Positions 26,190 through 34,885 of a DNA stretch of 64,000 bases are shown here, one piece after another. Source of the stretch: Falsiroseomonas frigidaquae (GTDB lineage: Bacteria > Pseudomonadota > Alphaproteobacteria > Acetobacterales > Acetobacteraceae); NCBI RefSeq assembly GCF_012163145.1, contig NZ_JAAVTX010000001.1, positions 620,001 through 684,000 of the forward strand, written 5' to 3'. Below the pieces are notes generated by a model. That model worked only from the letters and a program-made list of their open reading frames with translations, did not search any database and had not been told where the DNA came from. The position numbers were made by a program, and so were the translations under genes. Each line of letters starts with the position of its first letter. Positions within the stretch are counted from its first letter, which is position 1.

Positions 26190-27332
26190 TCAGGCCCCGG
26201 CGGTCGCCGTCTCGGTCTTCGCTTCCGCCTTGTCCGCCGCGGAAGCCGCCTCTCTCTGGTCCAGGAATCTTGCACCCTCCTCGCGAACGGCCGCGGCCGC
26301 GTCATCATACAGGAACGGCAGGAAGGCGTATCGCCGACCGCGCGTCACCGGGCGGGCCTCATGCAGCAGCGAGCAGGAAAACACCACCGCCCCGCCGGCC
26401 GGGGCCTTGTAGGTCTGCGGCCCGAATTCGGGGAAATTCAGCTCGCCGCCCTCGTACTCGCCGGTATTCAGGTTCATCGTCACGGCGAAGCGACGATGCG
26501 CGGTGGCCTTGGTGGTGTTGTCCCGGTGCGCCCGGAAGAAGCCCTTGTCGGCGGCATCATAGCAGGCGACGACGTAGCGTTCGAGCCGGGTGACATTGTA
26601 CTGGAAGGCGCGACGGATTTCCGGCACCAGCCGGGCGTTCAGCCGGGCGCGGATCTGCCCGCGCAGCGTCTCATCCGTCAGGAAGGCGTCCTTCCGGCGC
26701 TTGTGGCTGGCGTCCATCACGCCCACGGTGCGGCCACCTTCATCCCGCATGAAGCCGCTTTCGCCGCCGCCCACCGCCTCGTATTCGGCAATCAGCCGAC
26801 GGCAGAATTCCGGCTCGAAGATGCGCGGCAGCACCAGGATCGGGGCGATGACCGGCACGCCGGCATGCTCCGCCGGCGGCGGCAGGGCGGCCAGGGTTGC
26901 CATCGCCTCCGCCCCCTGGTCCAGCGCCCAGACGCCGAAGACGCGCAGCATCGGGTCCAGCAGCACCCAGCCCGGCCGCAGCGCGCCATCCCGTGCCACG
27001 GCCCGGAAGGCGCGGCGGGCGCTGCCGTCATCATCCCACAACACCCTGCGGCCCGGGCCATCGGTGATCCGGCCGGCGCGCTCATCCTCCGCATCGGTGC
27101 CGATCACCACCAGATAGGCGTGATCCAGATTGAACCGCGCAGCATGCGGCGTGATGGCGGCGGCCAGGCGCTGCCCCAGGCCATCCTGCGCCAGCGAACC
27201 GGGGATCAGCACCATCAGCCAGCGCCCGGCGGTGGTGTCGAAGGCGAAGCGCGGGTTGCTGGCGGCACGGGCATGGAAGGCCGGGATCGGCTCGCCCGGC
27301 GTCAGGCCCGGCGTCTGGCTGTGCTGCGACAT
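26190..27332 (-). CDS. Redoxin-like / 2-oxoglutarate-Fe(II) oxygenase fusion protein
   Basis: A 380-residue two-domain protein. Residues about 8-150 look like a peroxiredoxin/AhpC-type thioredoxin fold (LTPGEPIPAFHARAASNPRF, then VLIPGSLAQD where a redoxin would carry its Cys) but contain no cysteine at all; the first Cys is C177. Residues about 165-345 are a prolyl-4-hydroxylase-type oxygenase with metal ligands H269 and D271 (AHRDN) and H324, and the 2OG-binding Arg in RGRRYAF. The tail is Ala/Glu rich. The oxygenase half appears active; the redoxin half probably binds a partner or substrate. Target unknown. Confidence 0.87.
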   Translation of the reverse strand: MSQHSQTPGLTPGEPIPAFHARAASNPRFAFDTTAGRWLMVLIPGSLAQDGLGQRLAAAITPHAARFNLDHAYLVVIGTDAEDERAGRITDGPGRRVLWDDDGSARRAFRAVARDGALRPGWVLLDPMLRVFGVWALDQGAEAMATLAALPPPAEHAGVPVIAPILVLPRIFEPEFCRRLIAEYEAVGGGESGFMRDEGGRTVGVMDASHKRRKDAFLTDETLRGQIRARLNARLVPEIRRAFQYNVTRLERYVVACYDAADKGFFRAHRDNTTKATAHRRFAVTMNLNTGEYEGGELNFPEFGPQTYKAPAGGAVVFSCSLLHEARPVTRGRRYAFLPFLYDDAAAAVREEGARFLDQREAASAADKAEAKTETATAGA

Positions 27333-27395
27333 GGCGACTTCTCCGTCCTCGGAATACGGGCCCGCCGGGAATACCTGGGCCCTAAGGGCGGTCCC

Positions 27396-28415
27396 TCATG
27401 CCATCGATGGGGGTTTTTGCGCCAGGGTATGAATCTGCGCCAGCAGCGCCTCCGGCACCTCCAGCCCGTCCGTCGCCGCATGTGCGGCGAGGCCGGCGCG
27501 GCGGCTGCCGGGCAGGCGCACGCCGGGGTCGCCCTGCATCGCGGCCAGCAGGAATTCGATGCGCTCGGCGAAGCTGGCCTCGCCGGCCAGCGCGCCCGGG
27601 TCGATCGCCAGCAGGGTGTGGCCGAGGCGCGGGCGGTTGCCCTCCGCGGTGAAGAAGCTGTCCGCCTCGAAGCCGAAGGCGGCGCCGGTCAGGGCGCAGC
27701 ACAGCAATTCCACGATCAGCGCCAGCAGAGCCCCCTTGCTGCCGCCCATCGCCAGCATGGCGCCGGACAGCGCGGCATCGGGGTCCGTGGTCGGGTTGCC
27801 ATCGGCATCCAGGGCCCAGCCGAGCGGGATCTTCCTGCCCGCCTTGGCGGCGACCATGATCTTGCCGCGCGCCACCTCCGACAGCGCCATGTCGATCACC
27901 AGCGGCGCCGCATCGCGCCGCGGAAAGGCGGCGGCGACGGGGTTGGTGCCCATCAGCGGCCGCCTGCCACCCGGCACCGGCATGGCGGCGGGCGAATTGG
28001 TGAAGGCCAGCGCGACAAAGCCCTGCCGGGCGAGCGCCGCCACCGGCAGGCCCATGGCACCCGCATGGTGGCTGTTGGTGATGCCGAGGCAGGCGACGCC
28101 ATGCGCCTTCGCACGCGAAGCAGCCTCCCGCACCGCCAAATCCAGCGCGGGATAGGCCAGGCCGTGCCGCGCATCGATCAGCGCCGCGCCGCCACGCTCG
28201 GCCACCACCGCCGGCACCGCCGCGCCATCCGCCCGGCCATTGGCCAGGAAGGCGGCGTATTGCGGCACGCGGGACAGGCCATGGCCGCCCTGCCCTTCCG
28301 CCTCCCCGGCCACCAGGGCGCGGGCGGTGAGGGCCGCCATGGCGGGGTTGGCCCCGGCACCCGACAGGGCGGCGGTGGCCAGGGCTTCGGCTTCGGCGAG
28401 GGTCAGGCGCGGCAT
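27396..28415 (-). CDS. Ldh family (type 2 malate/L-lactate dehydrogenase-like) oxidoreductase
   Basis: NAD(P)-dependent 2-hydroxyacid dehydrogenase of the Ldh_2 family, 339 residues. Features are GEAEGQGGHGLSRVPQYAAFL, the SHHAGAMG segment with the probable catalytic His, GTNPVAAAFP and VIDMALSEVARGKI. Known relatives oxidise malate, lactate, ureidoglycolate, sulfolactate or delta-1-piperideine-2-carboxylate, so the substrate is open. It lies 39 bp downstream of a Bug-type binding protein on the same strand. I infer that the pair imports and oxidises a hydroxy acid. Confidence 0.9.
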   Translation of the reverse strand: MPRLTLAEAEALATAALSGAGANPAMAALTARALVAGEAEGQGGHGLSRVPQYAAFLANGRADGAAVPAVVAERGGAALIDARHGLAYPALDLAVREAASRAKAHGVACLGITNSHHAGAMGLPVAALARQGFVALAFTNSPAAMPVPGGRRPLMGTNPVAAAFPRRDAAPLVIDMALSEVARGKIMVAAKAGRKIPLGWALDADGNPTTDPDAALSGAMLAMGGSKGALLALIVELLCCALTGAAFGFEADSFFTAEGNRPRLGHTLLAIDPGALAGEASFAERIEFLLAAMQGDPGVRLPGSRRAGLAAHAATDGLEVPEALLAQIHTLAQKPPSMA

Positions 28416-28454
28416 GGGTCAGGTCTCATCGGGGGCGGGTCTCATCCGGCTGTT

Positions 28455-29432
28455 TCATGCATCGGGCTTGATTCCGGCCTCCGTGACAAGGGAGGCCCAG
28501 CGATCCGTCTCCGCCCGGACGAAGGCGGCCGACCGCGCGCTGTCCCAGCCGAGCACCTGGAAGCCGCCATCCTGCGCCCGCTTCGTCGTCTCCGGATGGT
28601 GGATGGCCGCCATCACGTCACGCTCCAGCCGGGCCTTGATGGCATCCGGCACCGCCGCATTGGTCAGCACCGCGGTCCAGTTGGTGATCTCCAGCTCCGG
28701 CAGCCCGGCCTCCCGCACCGTCGGCACATCCGGCACGAGGGGGTGGCGTTCCGCGCTGGTCACGGCCAGCGCCCGCAGCCTTCCGCCGCGGATCTGCGCC
28801 AGGCATTCGGGCAGGTTGGAGACCATCAGGTCCAGGCTGCCGCCGGCGAGATCGGTGACGGAGGGTGCGCCGCCGCGATAGGGCACATGCACGATGTTCT
28901 CCCCGGCCCGGGTGACGCGGCGGAACAGCTCCAGCCCCAGATGCGGCGGCGACCCGGTGCCGGAGGACCCGCCATTCAGCGACCGGCTGCGCGCCAGCTC
29001 GGCCAGCGCCTGCAAATCCCGCGCCGGGCTGCGTTCGGCGTTCACCACCACCGCCAGCGGCAGCGACCCCAGCACGGAGACCACGTGGAAGGCGCGGCGG
29101 AAATCATAGGGTGCGTTGGGGAACAGCGTGGCGTTCACGGCATGGGTCAGGGTGATGGCCAGCAGCGTATGGCCATCGGGGTCCGCCTTCGCCGCCAGGT
29201 CTGCGCCGATCATCGCATTGCCGCCGGCGCGGTTGTCGATCACCACCGGGCGGCCCCAGCCCTCGCCCAGCCGCTGGCCGACCAGGCGGGCCATGATGTC
29301 GGTCAGCCCGCCGGGCGGAAAGGGCACGATGTAGCGCGGGTTGCGTTCGGGAAAGCCCTGCGCCCGCAGGCTGCCGGGCAGCAGGCTGGGCAGCAGGGTG
29401 GCGAGGCCGAGCGTGGTGCGGCGGTGCAGCAT
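28455..29432 (-). CDS. Bug-family tripartite tricarboxylate transporter substrate-binding protein
   Basis: Periplasmic binding protein of 325 residues with an N-terminal signal peptide (RRTTLGLATLLPSLLPGSLRAQ). Standard Bug motifs follow: RYIVPFPPGGLTDIMARLVGQRL, DGHTLLAITLTHAVN, VPYRGGAPSVTDLAGG and LVPDVPTVREAGLPE. ATG 29432 is preceded by a perfect GGGAGG site; the open frame upstream of it is discarded. It probably forms an operon with the Ldh-family dehydrogenase. Third Bug protein of the window; again no TctA/TctB gene is present. Confidence 0.93.
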   Translation of the reverse strand: MLHRRTTLGLATLLPSLLPGSLRAQGFPERNPRYIVPFPPGGLTDIMARLVGQRLGEGWGRPVVIDNRAGGNAMIGADLAAKADPDGHTLLAITLTHAVNATLFPNAPYDFRRAFHVVSVLGSLPLAVVVNAERSPARDLQALAELARSRSLNGGSSGTGSPPHLGLELFRRVTRAGENIVHVPYRGGAPSVTDLAGGSLDLMVSNLPECLAQIRGGRLRALAVTSAERHPLVPDVPTVREAGLPELEITNWTAVLTNAAVPDAIKARLERDVMAAIHHPETTKRAQDGGFQVLGWDSARSAAFVRAETDRWASLVTEAGIKPDA

Positions 29433-29523
29433 GTAACCTCCCAATGCGTCTTGGATGCGCCCGGGAAGAGTGGCAGCCGCGATGCCGCGCGGCGAAGCAA
29501 AATCGTTGCGGACCGGCGCGGTT

Positions 29524-30459
29524 TCAGGCCGGCCGCACCTCCAGCGCCGCATGGCAGATGCGGTCATCCTCCGGCGCCCGGCCGATATCCGGATGCGCGC
29601 CGCCCGGCGGCAGCAGCGGCAGCGGCCAGACCAGGCGATGGCTGGCGCGGGCCCGGAAGCCGGCGGCGGCGAAGGCGGCGAGGAATTGCGACAGGCCGAG
29701 CTGGTTGCAGTACAGCCCGGCCCGCGCCACGGCCCGGCCATCCCAGAATTCCGGCCGGAAGGTCAGGTGCCGCAGCCTGCCGCCCAGATGGTCGTGGAAA
29801 TCCACCGCATGCAGGCCGAGGCCGCCCGGAGCCGTCACCCGCCGCAGCGCCGCCAGCAGCGGCGCCAGCGCCTCGCGCCGCACATGCTCCAGCGCCACCT
29901 CCGAGAAGACCAGGTCGACGGACCCGGCGGGCACGGCCGCCAGTGCCTCCGGCCCGCCCACCAGCAGGCGGGCATTGCAGGCGGCCAGCACGTCCTCGCG
30001 GCTGGTGCAGGCGGAGAGGTCGGGCGGCACCAGCCCGGCCTGGCGCGCGGCCTCCGCCGCGGCGCGATAGGGGGCGAGGTCGCGCGGCGCCGCATCCTCC
30101 ACATCCAGGTACCAGACCGGGCCGAAGCCCAGCGCCGCCGCGATCGGCGCGCGCAGTACCATCGCGCCCGGCCCGACTTCCAGCACCGATCGCGGCGCGC
30201 GGCCGGCCACGGCCTGGAAGCGCCCGGCGCGCCAGGACAGCGGCTCCACCAGCCGGGCGGGGTCGAGCGCGTCGAAGGAATGCCGGCGCAGGCCGATGGC
30301 GCGCCAGGCGCCGGGTGGCACCGGCAGCGCGCCGAGTACCAGCTTGACGCCGAATTTCAGCCACCAGGGGGCTGGGGCACCGGCGGCGTAGCCGACCGGC
30401 ACGGGAACATCCACCGGGTCATCCTGGTGCGGGCTGTGGGTGGTCTGGACAGGGATCAT
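29524..30459 (-). CDS. Class I SAM-dependent methyltransferase
   Basis: A 311-residue protein with a Rossmann-type SAM-binding core: motif I is PRSVLEVGPGAMVL near residue 90, an acidic turn follows in WYLDVED, and the later segment VDLVFSEVALEHVRREALAPLLAALRRVTAPGG matches post-I/motif II of Methyltransf_11 proteins. The C-terminal HAVDFHDHLGGRL and LGLSQFLAAFAAAGF also fit sugar- or lipid-modifying methyltransferases. ATG 30459 is chosen over an in-frame start at 30504. It is divergent from the AI-2E family gene, 121 bp away. Substrate unknown. Confidence 0.82.
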   Translation of the reverse strand: MIPVQTTHSPHQDDPVDVPVPVGYAAGAPAPWWLKFGVKLVLGALPVPPGAWRAIGLRRHSFDALDPARLVEPLSWRAGRFQAVAGRAPRSVLEVGPGAMVLRAPIAAALGFGPVWYLDVEDAAPRDLAPYRAAAEAARQAGLVPPDLSACTSREDVLAACNARLLVGGPEALAAVPAGSVDLVFSEVALEHVRREALAPLLAALRRVTAPGGLGLHAVDFHDHLGGRLRHLTFRPEFWDGRAVARAGLYCNQLGLSQFLAAFAAAGFRARASHRLVWPLPLLPPGGAHPDIGRAPEDDRICHAALEVRPA

Positions 30460-30580
30460 CGCGGCCCAGGGTAGCGCAACGCGCCGGCAGCGAAAGCGGG
30501 GCACGGAAAGCCGCCGGGCGCGATGAACCCGAACGGTGCGACCGCGTTCCGGATGTGGACATACTTAGGACCGGCATTGC

Positions 30581-32476
30581 ATGCCCGATTTCCCACCCGC
30601 CGCAAATCGCGGCGTCCGTGCCGCAGGCGTGCCAGAGAGTGGTGCCACCATCGCCCAGGCTGCGCTGGTGGTGGTCGCGGTGCTGTATTTCGCACGCGAC
30701 CTGCTGGTGCCACTGGCACTCGCGGTGCTGCTGTCCTTCGTGCTGGCGCCGATCGCCCGTGCGCTGCGGCGCATCGGCATTCCGCGCGTCGCCGGCGTGC
30801 TGGCGGCGGTGCTGGCGGCGGTGGCGGTGATCGGCATGCTCGGCCTGATCATGGGGCGCCAGCTTGCCGAACTGGCCGTCGACCTCCCGCTGTACCAGTA
30901 CGAACTGACCCGCAAGCTGGCCTCCGTCAACGCCAGCGGCGGCATTGTCGAGCGGGCGCAGGAAATGCTGCGCGGCTTGGCGGCCGGGGCGGAACGTGCC
31001 GCGCCGCAGCCCGCGCCTTCGCTGGATGCGGACGCCGTGCAGCCGCTGCCGGTGGAGCTCCGCCTGCCCGACCCGAAGCCGTTCGAGCTGCTGCAGAACG
31101 TGCTGGAGCCGCTGCTCTACCCGCTGGCCACCTTCGGCATCGTCGTGGTGCTGGTGATCTTCGTGCTGCTGTACCGGGAGGATCTGCGCGACCGGGTGAT
31201 CCGCCTGGTCGGCGCGCGCGACCTGCACCGCACGATGGCGGCGATGGACGATGCCGCCTATCGCCTGTCGCGCTACTTCCTGGCGCTGACGGCGATGAAC
31301 GCCGCCTATGGCGTGGTCATCACCGGCGCGCTGCTGCTGATCGGCGTGCCGCAGCCGATGCTTTGGGGCATCGTCGCCGGGCTGATGCGCTACGTGCCCT
31401 TCGTCGGCACCATCGTCGCGGTCGCCTTCCCGCTGCTGCTGGCGCTGGCGGTCGAGCCCGGCTGGACCATGCCGCTGCTGGTGCTGGTGCTCTTCGCCAT
31501 CGGCGAGGGCCTGATGGGCCAGGTGTTCGAGCCGCTGGTCTTCGGCCGTTCCACCGGCATCTCGCCGGTCGCCGTGATCGCCGCCGCGACCTTCTGGACC
31601 TGGCTGTGGGGCCCGATCGGGCTGATCGTCGCGGTGCCGCTGACCGTCTGCCTCGTGGTGCTGGGGCGGCATGTGGAGCGCTTCGAATTCCTCGAGGTCG
31701 CGCTTGGCGACCGGCCGCCGCTCGATCCACCGGAGACCTTCTACCAGCGGGCGCTGTCCGGCGATGGCGATGCGCTGGCCGAACAGGCCGAGGACGTCCT
31801 GCGGGACAAGCGGCTTTCCGCCTATTACGACGAGGTGGCACTGCCGGCGCTGGCGCTGGCGCAGGCCGATGCGATGCGCGGCAGCTTCGCCCCGGAACGC
31901 CTGACCGCGCTGCGTGCCCGCATCGGCGCCCTGGTCGAGGATCTGGAGGAGGAGGTCGAGGATGACCTAGCGCCGGAGGTTCCCCTGACCGAGCAGGAGG
32001 ACAAGGACGCGGCGCCCGCCAGGAACGAGATCCCGCCCCCGCCGGCGGTGCTGGTGCCGCCAGGCTCCGCGATGTGCGTGGCCGGCCGCGGCCCCTTCGA
32101 TGAAGCCGCGGCGGCGATGCTGGCGCAGATGCTGCGCAAGCGCGGCATCGGCGCGGTCGCCGCCCCGGTGGACCTGCTGCGCGGTGGCGACCTGACCGGG
32201 CTGGACACCGGGCTGGTGCGGCAGGCGTGGTTCTGCACGGTCGAGGGCGGTGCCTCCGTCGCCGCCTCCCGCTACCTGCTGCGGCGGATGAAGCGGCGTT
32301 TCCCGGAGGCGCAGCTCGCGGCCCTGGTGATTGGCGCCGGCCCAGACAGCAAGCTGCCGGACGCGCTGCGCACGGAAGGCGCGCTGGCGGTGGAAGGCGC
32401 GCTGGCCGATGTCGGCCGCGTCGCGCTGCGGCTGGCAACGGCGGCGGAGAACAAGGTGGCGGCGGCCAGCCAGTAG
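30581..32476 (+). CDS. AI-2E family transporter with long C-terminal cytoplasmic extension
   Basis: Multi-pass membrane protein of 631 residues. Residues about 20-370 carry the AI-2E/PerM pattern: N-terminal helices (DLLVPLALAVLLSFVLAPIARALRRIGIPR), a periplasmic loop, then GVPQPMLWGIVAGLMRYVPFVGT and WGPIGLIVAVPLTVCLVVLGRHV. Normal relatives end near 350-400 residues. Here about 250 more residues follow, including an acidic stretch (VEDLEEEVEDDLAPEVPLTEQEDKD is split by residues 450-475) and a small alpha/beta region near 500-620. Members export quorum-sensing molecules, Na+ or unknown solutes. Stands alone between divergent and convergent genes. Confidence 0.88.
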   Translation: MPDFPPAANRGVRAAGVPESGATIAQAALVVVAVLYFARDLLVPLALAVLLSFVLAPIARALRRIGIPRVAGVLAAVLAAVAVIGMLGLIMGRQLAELAVDLPLYQYELTRKLASVNASGGIVERAQEMLRGLAAGAERAAPQPAPSLDADAVQPLPVELRLPDPKPFELLQNVLEPLLYPLATFGIVVVLVIFVLLYREDLRDRVIRLVGARDLHRTMAAMDDAAYRLSRYFLALTAMNAAYGVVITGALLLIGVPQPMLWGIVAGLMRYVPFVGTIVAVAFPLLLALAVEPGWTMPLLVLVLFAIGEGLMGQVFEPLVFGRSTGISPVAVIAAATFWTWLWGPIGLIVAVPLTVCLVVLGRHVERFEFLEVALGDRPPLDPPETFYQRALSGDGDALAEQAEDVLRDKRLSAYYDEVALPALALAQADAMRGSFAPERLTALRARIGALVEDLEEEVEDDLAPEVPLTEQEDKDAAPARNEIPPPPAVLVPPGSAMCVAGRGPFDEAAAAMLAQMLRKRGIGAVAAPVDLLRGGDLTGLDTGLVRQAWFCTVEGGASVAASRYLLRRMKRRFPEAQLAALVIGAGPDSKLPDALRTEGALAVEGALADVGRVALRLATAAENKVAAASQ

Positions 32477-32482
32477 CCGCCG

Positions 32483-33517
32483 CTACACCCCGATCAGCGT
32501 CACCCCGATGAAGGCGATCGCCGCGATCAGCAGGCTGAGCGCGATGCCGAGCGCCAGCGGCGCCCAGCCGCGCGCTCGCAGCGCCTTGAGGTCCGTGGAC
32601 AGGCCGAGCGCGGCGACGCTCGCCGCCATCAGCAGCGGCACCAGGAAGCGCGAGGCATCGATGACAATGCGCGGCACCAGCCCGGTGGAGACGATGCCGA
32701 CCATCACCAGGAACCACACGGCGAACCACGGCACCTGCACCTTCGCCGTGCCGCCGCCCGCCGCCGCGCCGCGCGCCACCCACCAGCCCAGCGCCATGAT
32801 GGCGGGTGCCAGCAGCATCACGCGGGCCAGCTTCATCACCGTGCCGGATTGCGCCGCCTCCGGCCCGCCCGCCGCCGCCGCACCGACCGCCTGCACCACC
32901 TCATGCAGCGAGGCACCGGCCCATAGCCCATAGGCGAGCGCGGACATGCCCAGCGGTTCCGCCAGCAGCGGCAGCAGCACCAGGCCGACCGTGCCGCACA
33001 GGGTGATGACGGCCAGCGCGTAGGTCACGTCCTCGTCCTTCGCGCGCACCACCTGGTTGGTGGCAACGATGGCGGACGCCCCGCAGATGCCGGTGCCCAT
33101 GCCGAGCAGCGCGGCCAGCCCCGGCTGCACGCCGAGCAGCCGGCCGAGCCAGATCGCCGCCGGCACCGTGACGCCCACCACCGTGACCGCCAGCGCCAGC
33201 GCGCCCGGGCCGAGCGCCAGCACCTCCGTCGCCGTCACCTGCAGGCCGAGGATCACGATGGCGAAGCGCAGCAGCGGGCGGATCGAGAAGGCCAGCCCCG
33301 CATCCAGCACCGGCTGGCGCCCGCGGGCGGACCGCCAGGCCAGCCCCACCAGCAGCGCGATCACCACCGGGTTCAGCGCCGCGATGCCTGATGCATTGCG
33401 CAGCCAGACGGAGGCCGCGGCGATCACTAGGCAGACCAGCAGGCCCGGCGCCAGTTTCCGAAATTTCGCAACGCGGCCGGAAGGGCCGCCCTGTCCACCG
33501 GATGCGACCGCTGCCAT
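32483..33517 (-). CDS. YeiH family putative sulfate/anion exporter
   Basis: Inner-membrane protein of 344 residues with about ten hydrophobic helices. The segments LRFAIVILGLQVTATEVL, GMGTGICGASAIVATNQVVRAKDEDVTYALAVITLCGTVGLVLLP and GLWAGASLHEVVQAVGAA are hallmarks of the YeiH/UPF0324 family. Members are linked to export of sulfite- or sulfate-like anions, largely by association. ATG 33517 is used; a much longer open frame upstream is antisense to the MFS gene. It is divergent from the MFS permease (180-bp spacer) and 6 bp from the convergent AI-2E gene. Confidence 0.88.
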   Translation of the reverse strand: MAAVASGGQGGPSGRVAKFRKLAPGLLVCLVIAAASVWLRNASGIAALNPVVIALLVGLAWRSARGRQPVLDAGLAFSIRPLLRFAIVILGLQVTATEVLALGPGALALAVTVVGVTVPAAIWLGRLLGVQPGLAALLGMGTGICGASAIVATNQVVRAKDEDVTYALAVITLCGTVGLVLLPLLAEPLGMSALAYGLWAGASLHEVVQAVGAAAAGGPEAAQSGTVMKLARVMLLAPAIMALGWWVARGAAAGGGTAKVQVPWFAVWFLVMVGIVSTGLVPRIVIDASRFLVPLLMAASVAALGLSTDLKALRARGWAPLALGIALSLLIAAIAFIGVTLIGV

Positions 33518-33697
33518 GCCGAAAACTCCAACTCCGATCCGGCATCCGACGGCAGGATCATGTCGCGCAACCGGCTCCTGGTGGCCGGCCCATCCCGTAT
33601 AGGCGCGGGCTTCCGGGCGGCCAACCCGCCGCCGGTGGACAGCGTGGCGCATTCCCGGCATGCCGGATGCATTGCAACCGCAGGACTCCCGAAGGCG

Positions 33698-34885
33698 ATG
33701 ACCGACCCGCAGGCCGATGCCGCCCTGCTGCCCGCCGCGGTGGGGGTGACGCTGGGGGCGCAGGCGCTGGTGGTGCTGGCCTCGCTCGTGCTGCCGGTGA
33801 CGGCGGCGCTGGTGCTGCCGGCCACCGGGCTGCCGCAGGCGGCGGTCGGCTGGTATGCGGCGCTGCTGTTCGCCTCCGGCGCCGTCTCCACCCTGTTCAC
33901 GCCGCAGCTCGTCGCGGCGCTCGGCCCGGTGCGGCTGCACCAGGCGATGCTGGGCAGCGCGGCGGGCGGGCTGCTCGCCCTGGCGGTGGCGCATCCGGCG
34001 GCGCTGGCCGGCAGCGCCGTGCTGGTCGGCCTGGCCTATGGCCCCGCCAACCCGGCGAGCTCCGCCCTGCTCGCCCGCCTGGCGCCGGCCCGGCTGCGCA
34101 ACCGGGTCTTCTCCATCAAGCAGGTGGCGGTTCCGGTGGGTGGGGCGACCGCCGGGCTGCTGGTGCCGGTGCTGGCGGCGGGCCTCGGCTGGCAGGCGGC
34201 CTGCCTGGGGCTGGCCGCCGCGCTGGGGCTGGCGGTGCTGGCGGTGCAGCCCTGGCGCTGGCGGCTGGATGCGGGGTCGCTGGCACCGCGCGGCGGCGGG
34301 CTGGGGCTGCTCGCGCCCTTCGCCGCGGTGCTGGCGGGCGGGCCGACGCTGCGGCTGGGCCTCGCCGCGCTGTGCTTCGCCTGCGTGCAGTTCAGCTTCT
34401 CCGCCTTCCTGGTGACGGTGCTGGTGACGGTGGCAGGCTGGAGCATCGCCGCCGCGGGGCTGACGCTGACGGTGGGGCTGCTGGTCTCCATCGCGGCGCG
34501 GCTGGTGCTCGGCTGGGTGGCGGACCGGGTGGCGCCGGCCCGCGTGCTGGGTGGGCTGGGGGTGGTGATCGCGCTCGCCTGCCTGGCCTGCACCGGGCTG
34601 GGGCCGGCGACGCCCGTCTGGCTGGCCTGGCTGGTGGCCGGGCTGTTCGGCTTCGCCGCCTTCGGCTGGAACGGCATCTGCCTGGCGGAGACGGCGCGGC
34701 TGGCGGCGCCGGGCCAGGTGGCGGCGGCGACCTCGGGCATCATGATGATGATCTATGTCGGCGCCTGCCTCGGCCCGGCGCTGTTCGGCGCGCTGTTCTC
34801 CGCCACCGGCGCGCCGGTGGCAGGCTTCCTGATGCTGGCGGGGCTGGCGCTGGCACCGCTCGGCTGGCTGAAGCTCAGGGGTTGA
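33698..34885 (+). CDS. Major facilitator superfamily transporter
   Basis: Twelve-helix secondary transporter of 395 residues. The loop after helix 2/3 region PAPARLRNRVFSIKQVAVPVGGATAGLL and RLVLGWVADRVAPARVLGGLG (a variant of the MFS motif A GxxxDRxGRR) support the family. ATG 33698 is preceded by GAAGG; an open frame from 33560 encodes an atypical Arg/Pro-rich stretch and is discarded. It converges on the tungstate-type regulator gene, overlapping it by 11 bp. The solute cannot be predicted; many relatives in this group move sugars or cyanate-like anions. Confidence 0.87.
   Translation: MTDPQADAALLPAAVGVTLGAQALVVLASLVLPVTAALVLPATGLPQAAVGWYAALLFASGAVSTLFTPQLVAALGPVRLHQAMLGSAAGGLLALAVAHPAALAGSAVLVGLAYGPANPASSALLARLAPARLRNRVFSIKQVAVPVGGATAGLLVPVLAAGLGWQAACLGLAAALGLAVLAVQPWRWRLDAGSLAPRGGGLGLLAPFAAVLAGGPTLRLGLAALCFACVQFSFSAFLVTVLVTVAGWSIAAAGLTLTVGLLVSIAARLVLGWVADRVAPARVLGGLGVVIALACLACTGLGPATPVWLAWLVAGLFGFAAFGWNGICLAETARLAAPGQVAAATSGIMMMIYVGACLGPALFGALFSATGAPVAGFLMLAGLALAPLGWLKLRG

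Noticed and set aside
25623-30347. A 1574-codon open frame on the plus strand
   Set aside because: It runs antisense across five well-supported genes with family motifs (TrmH-like, 2OG oxygenase, Ldh, Bug, methyltransferase). Its Arg/Gly/His-rich translation is the usual shadow in GC-rich DNA.
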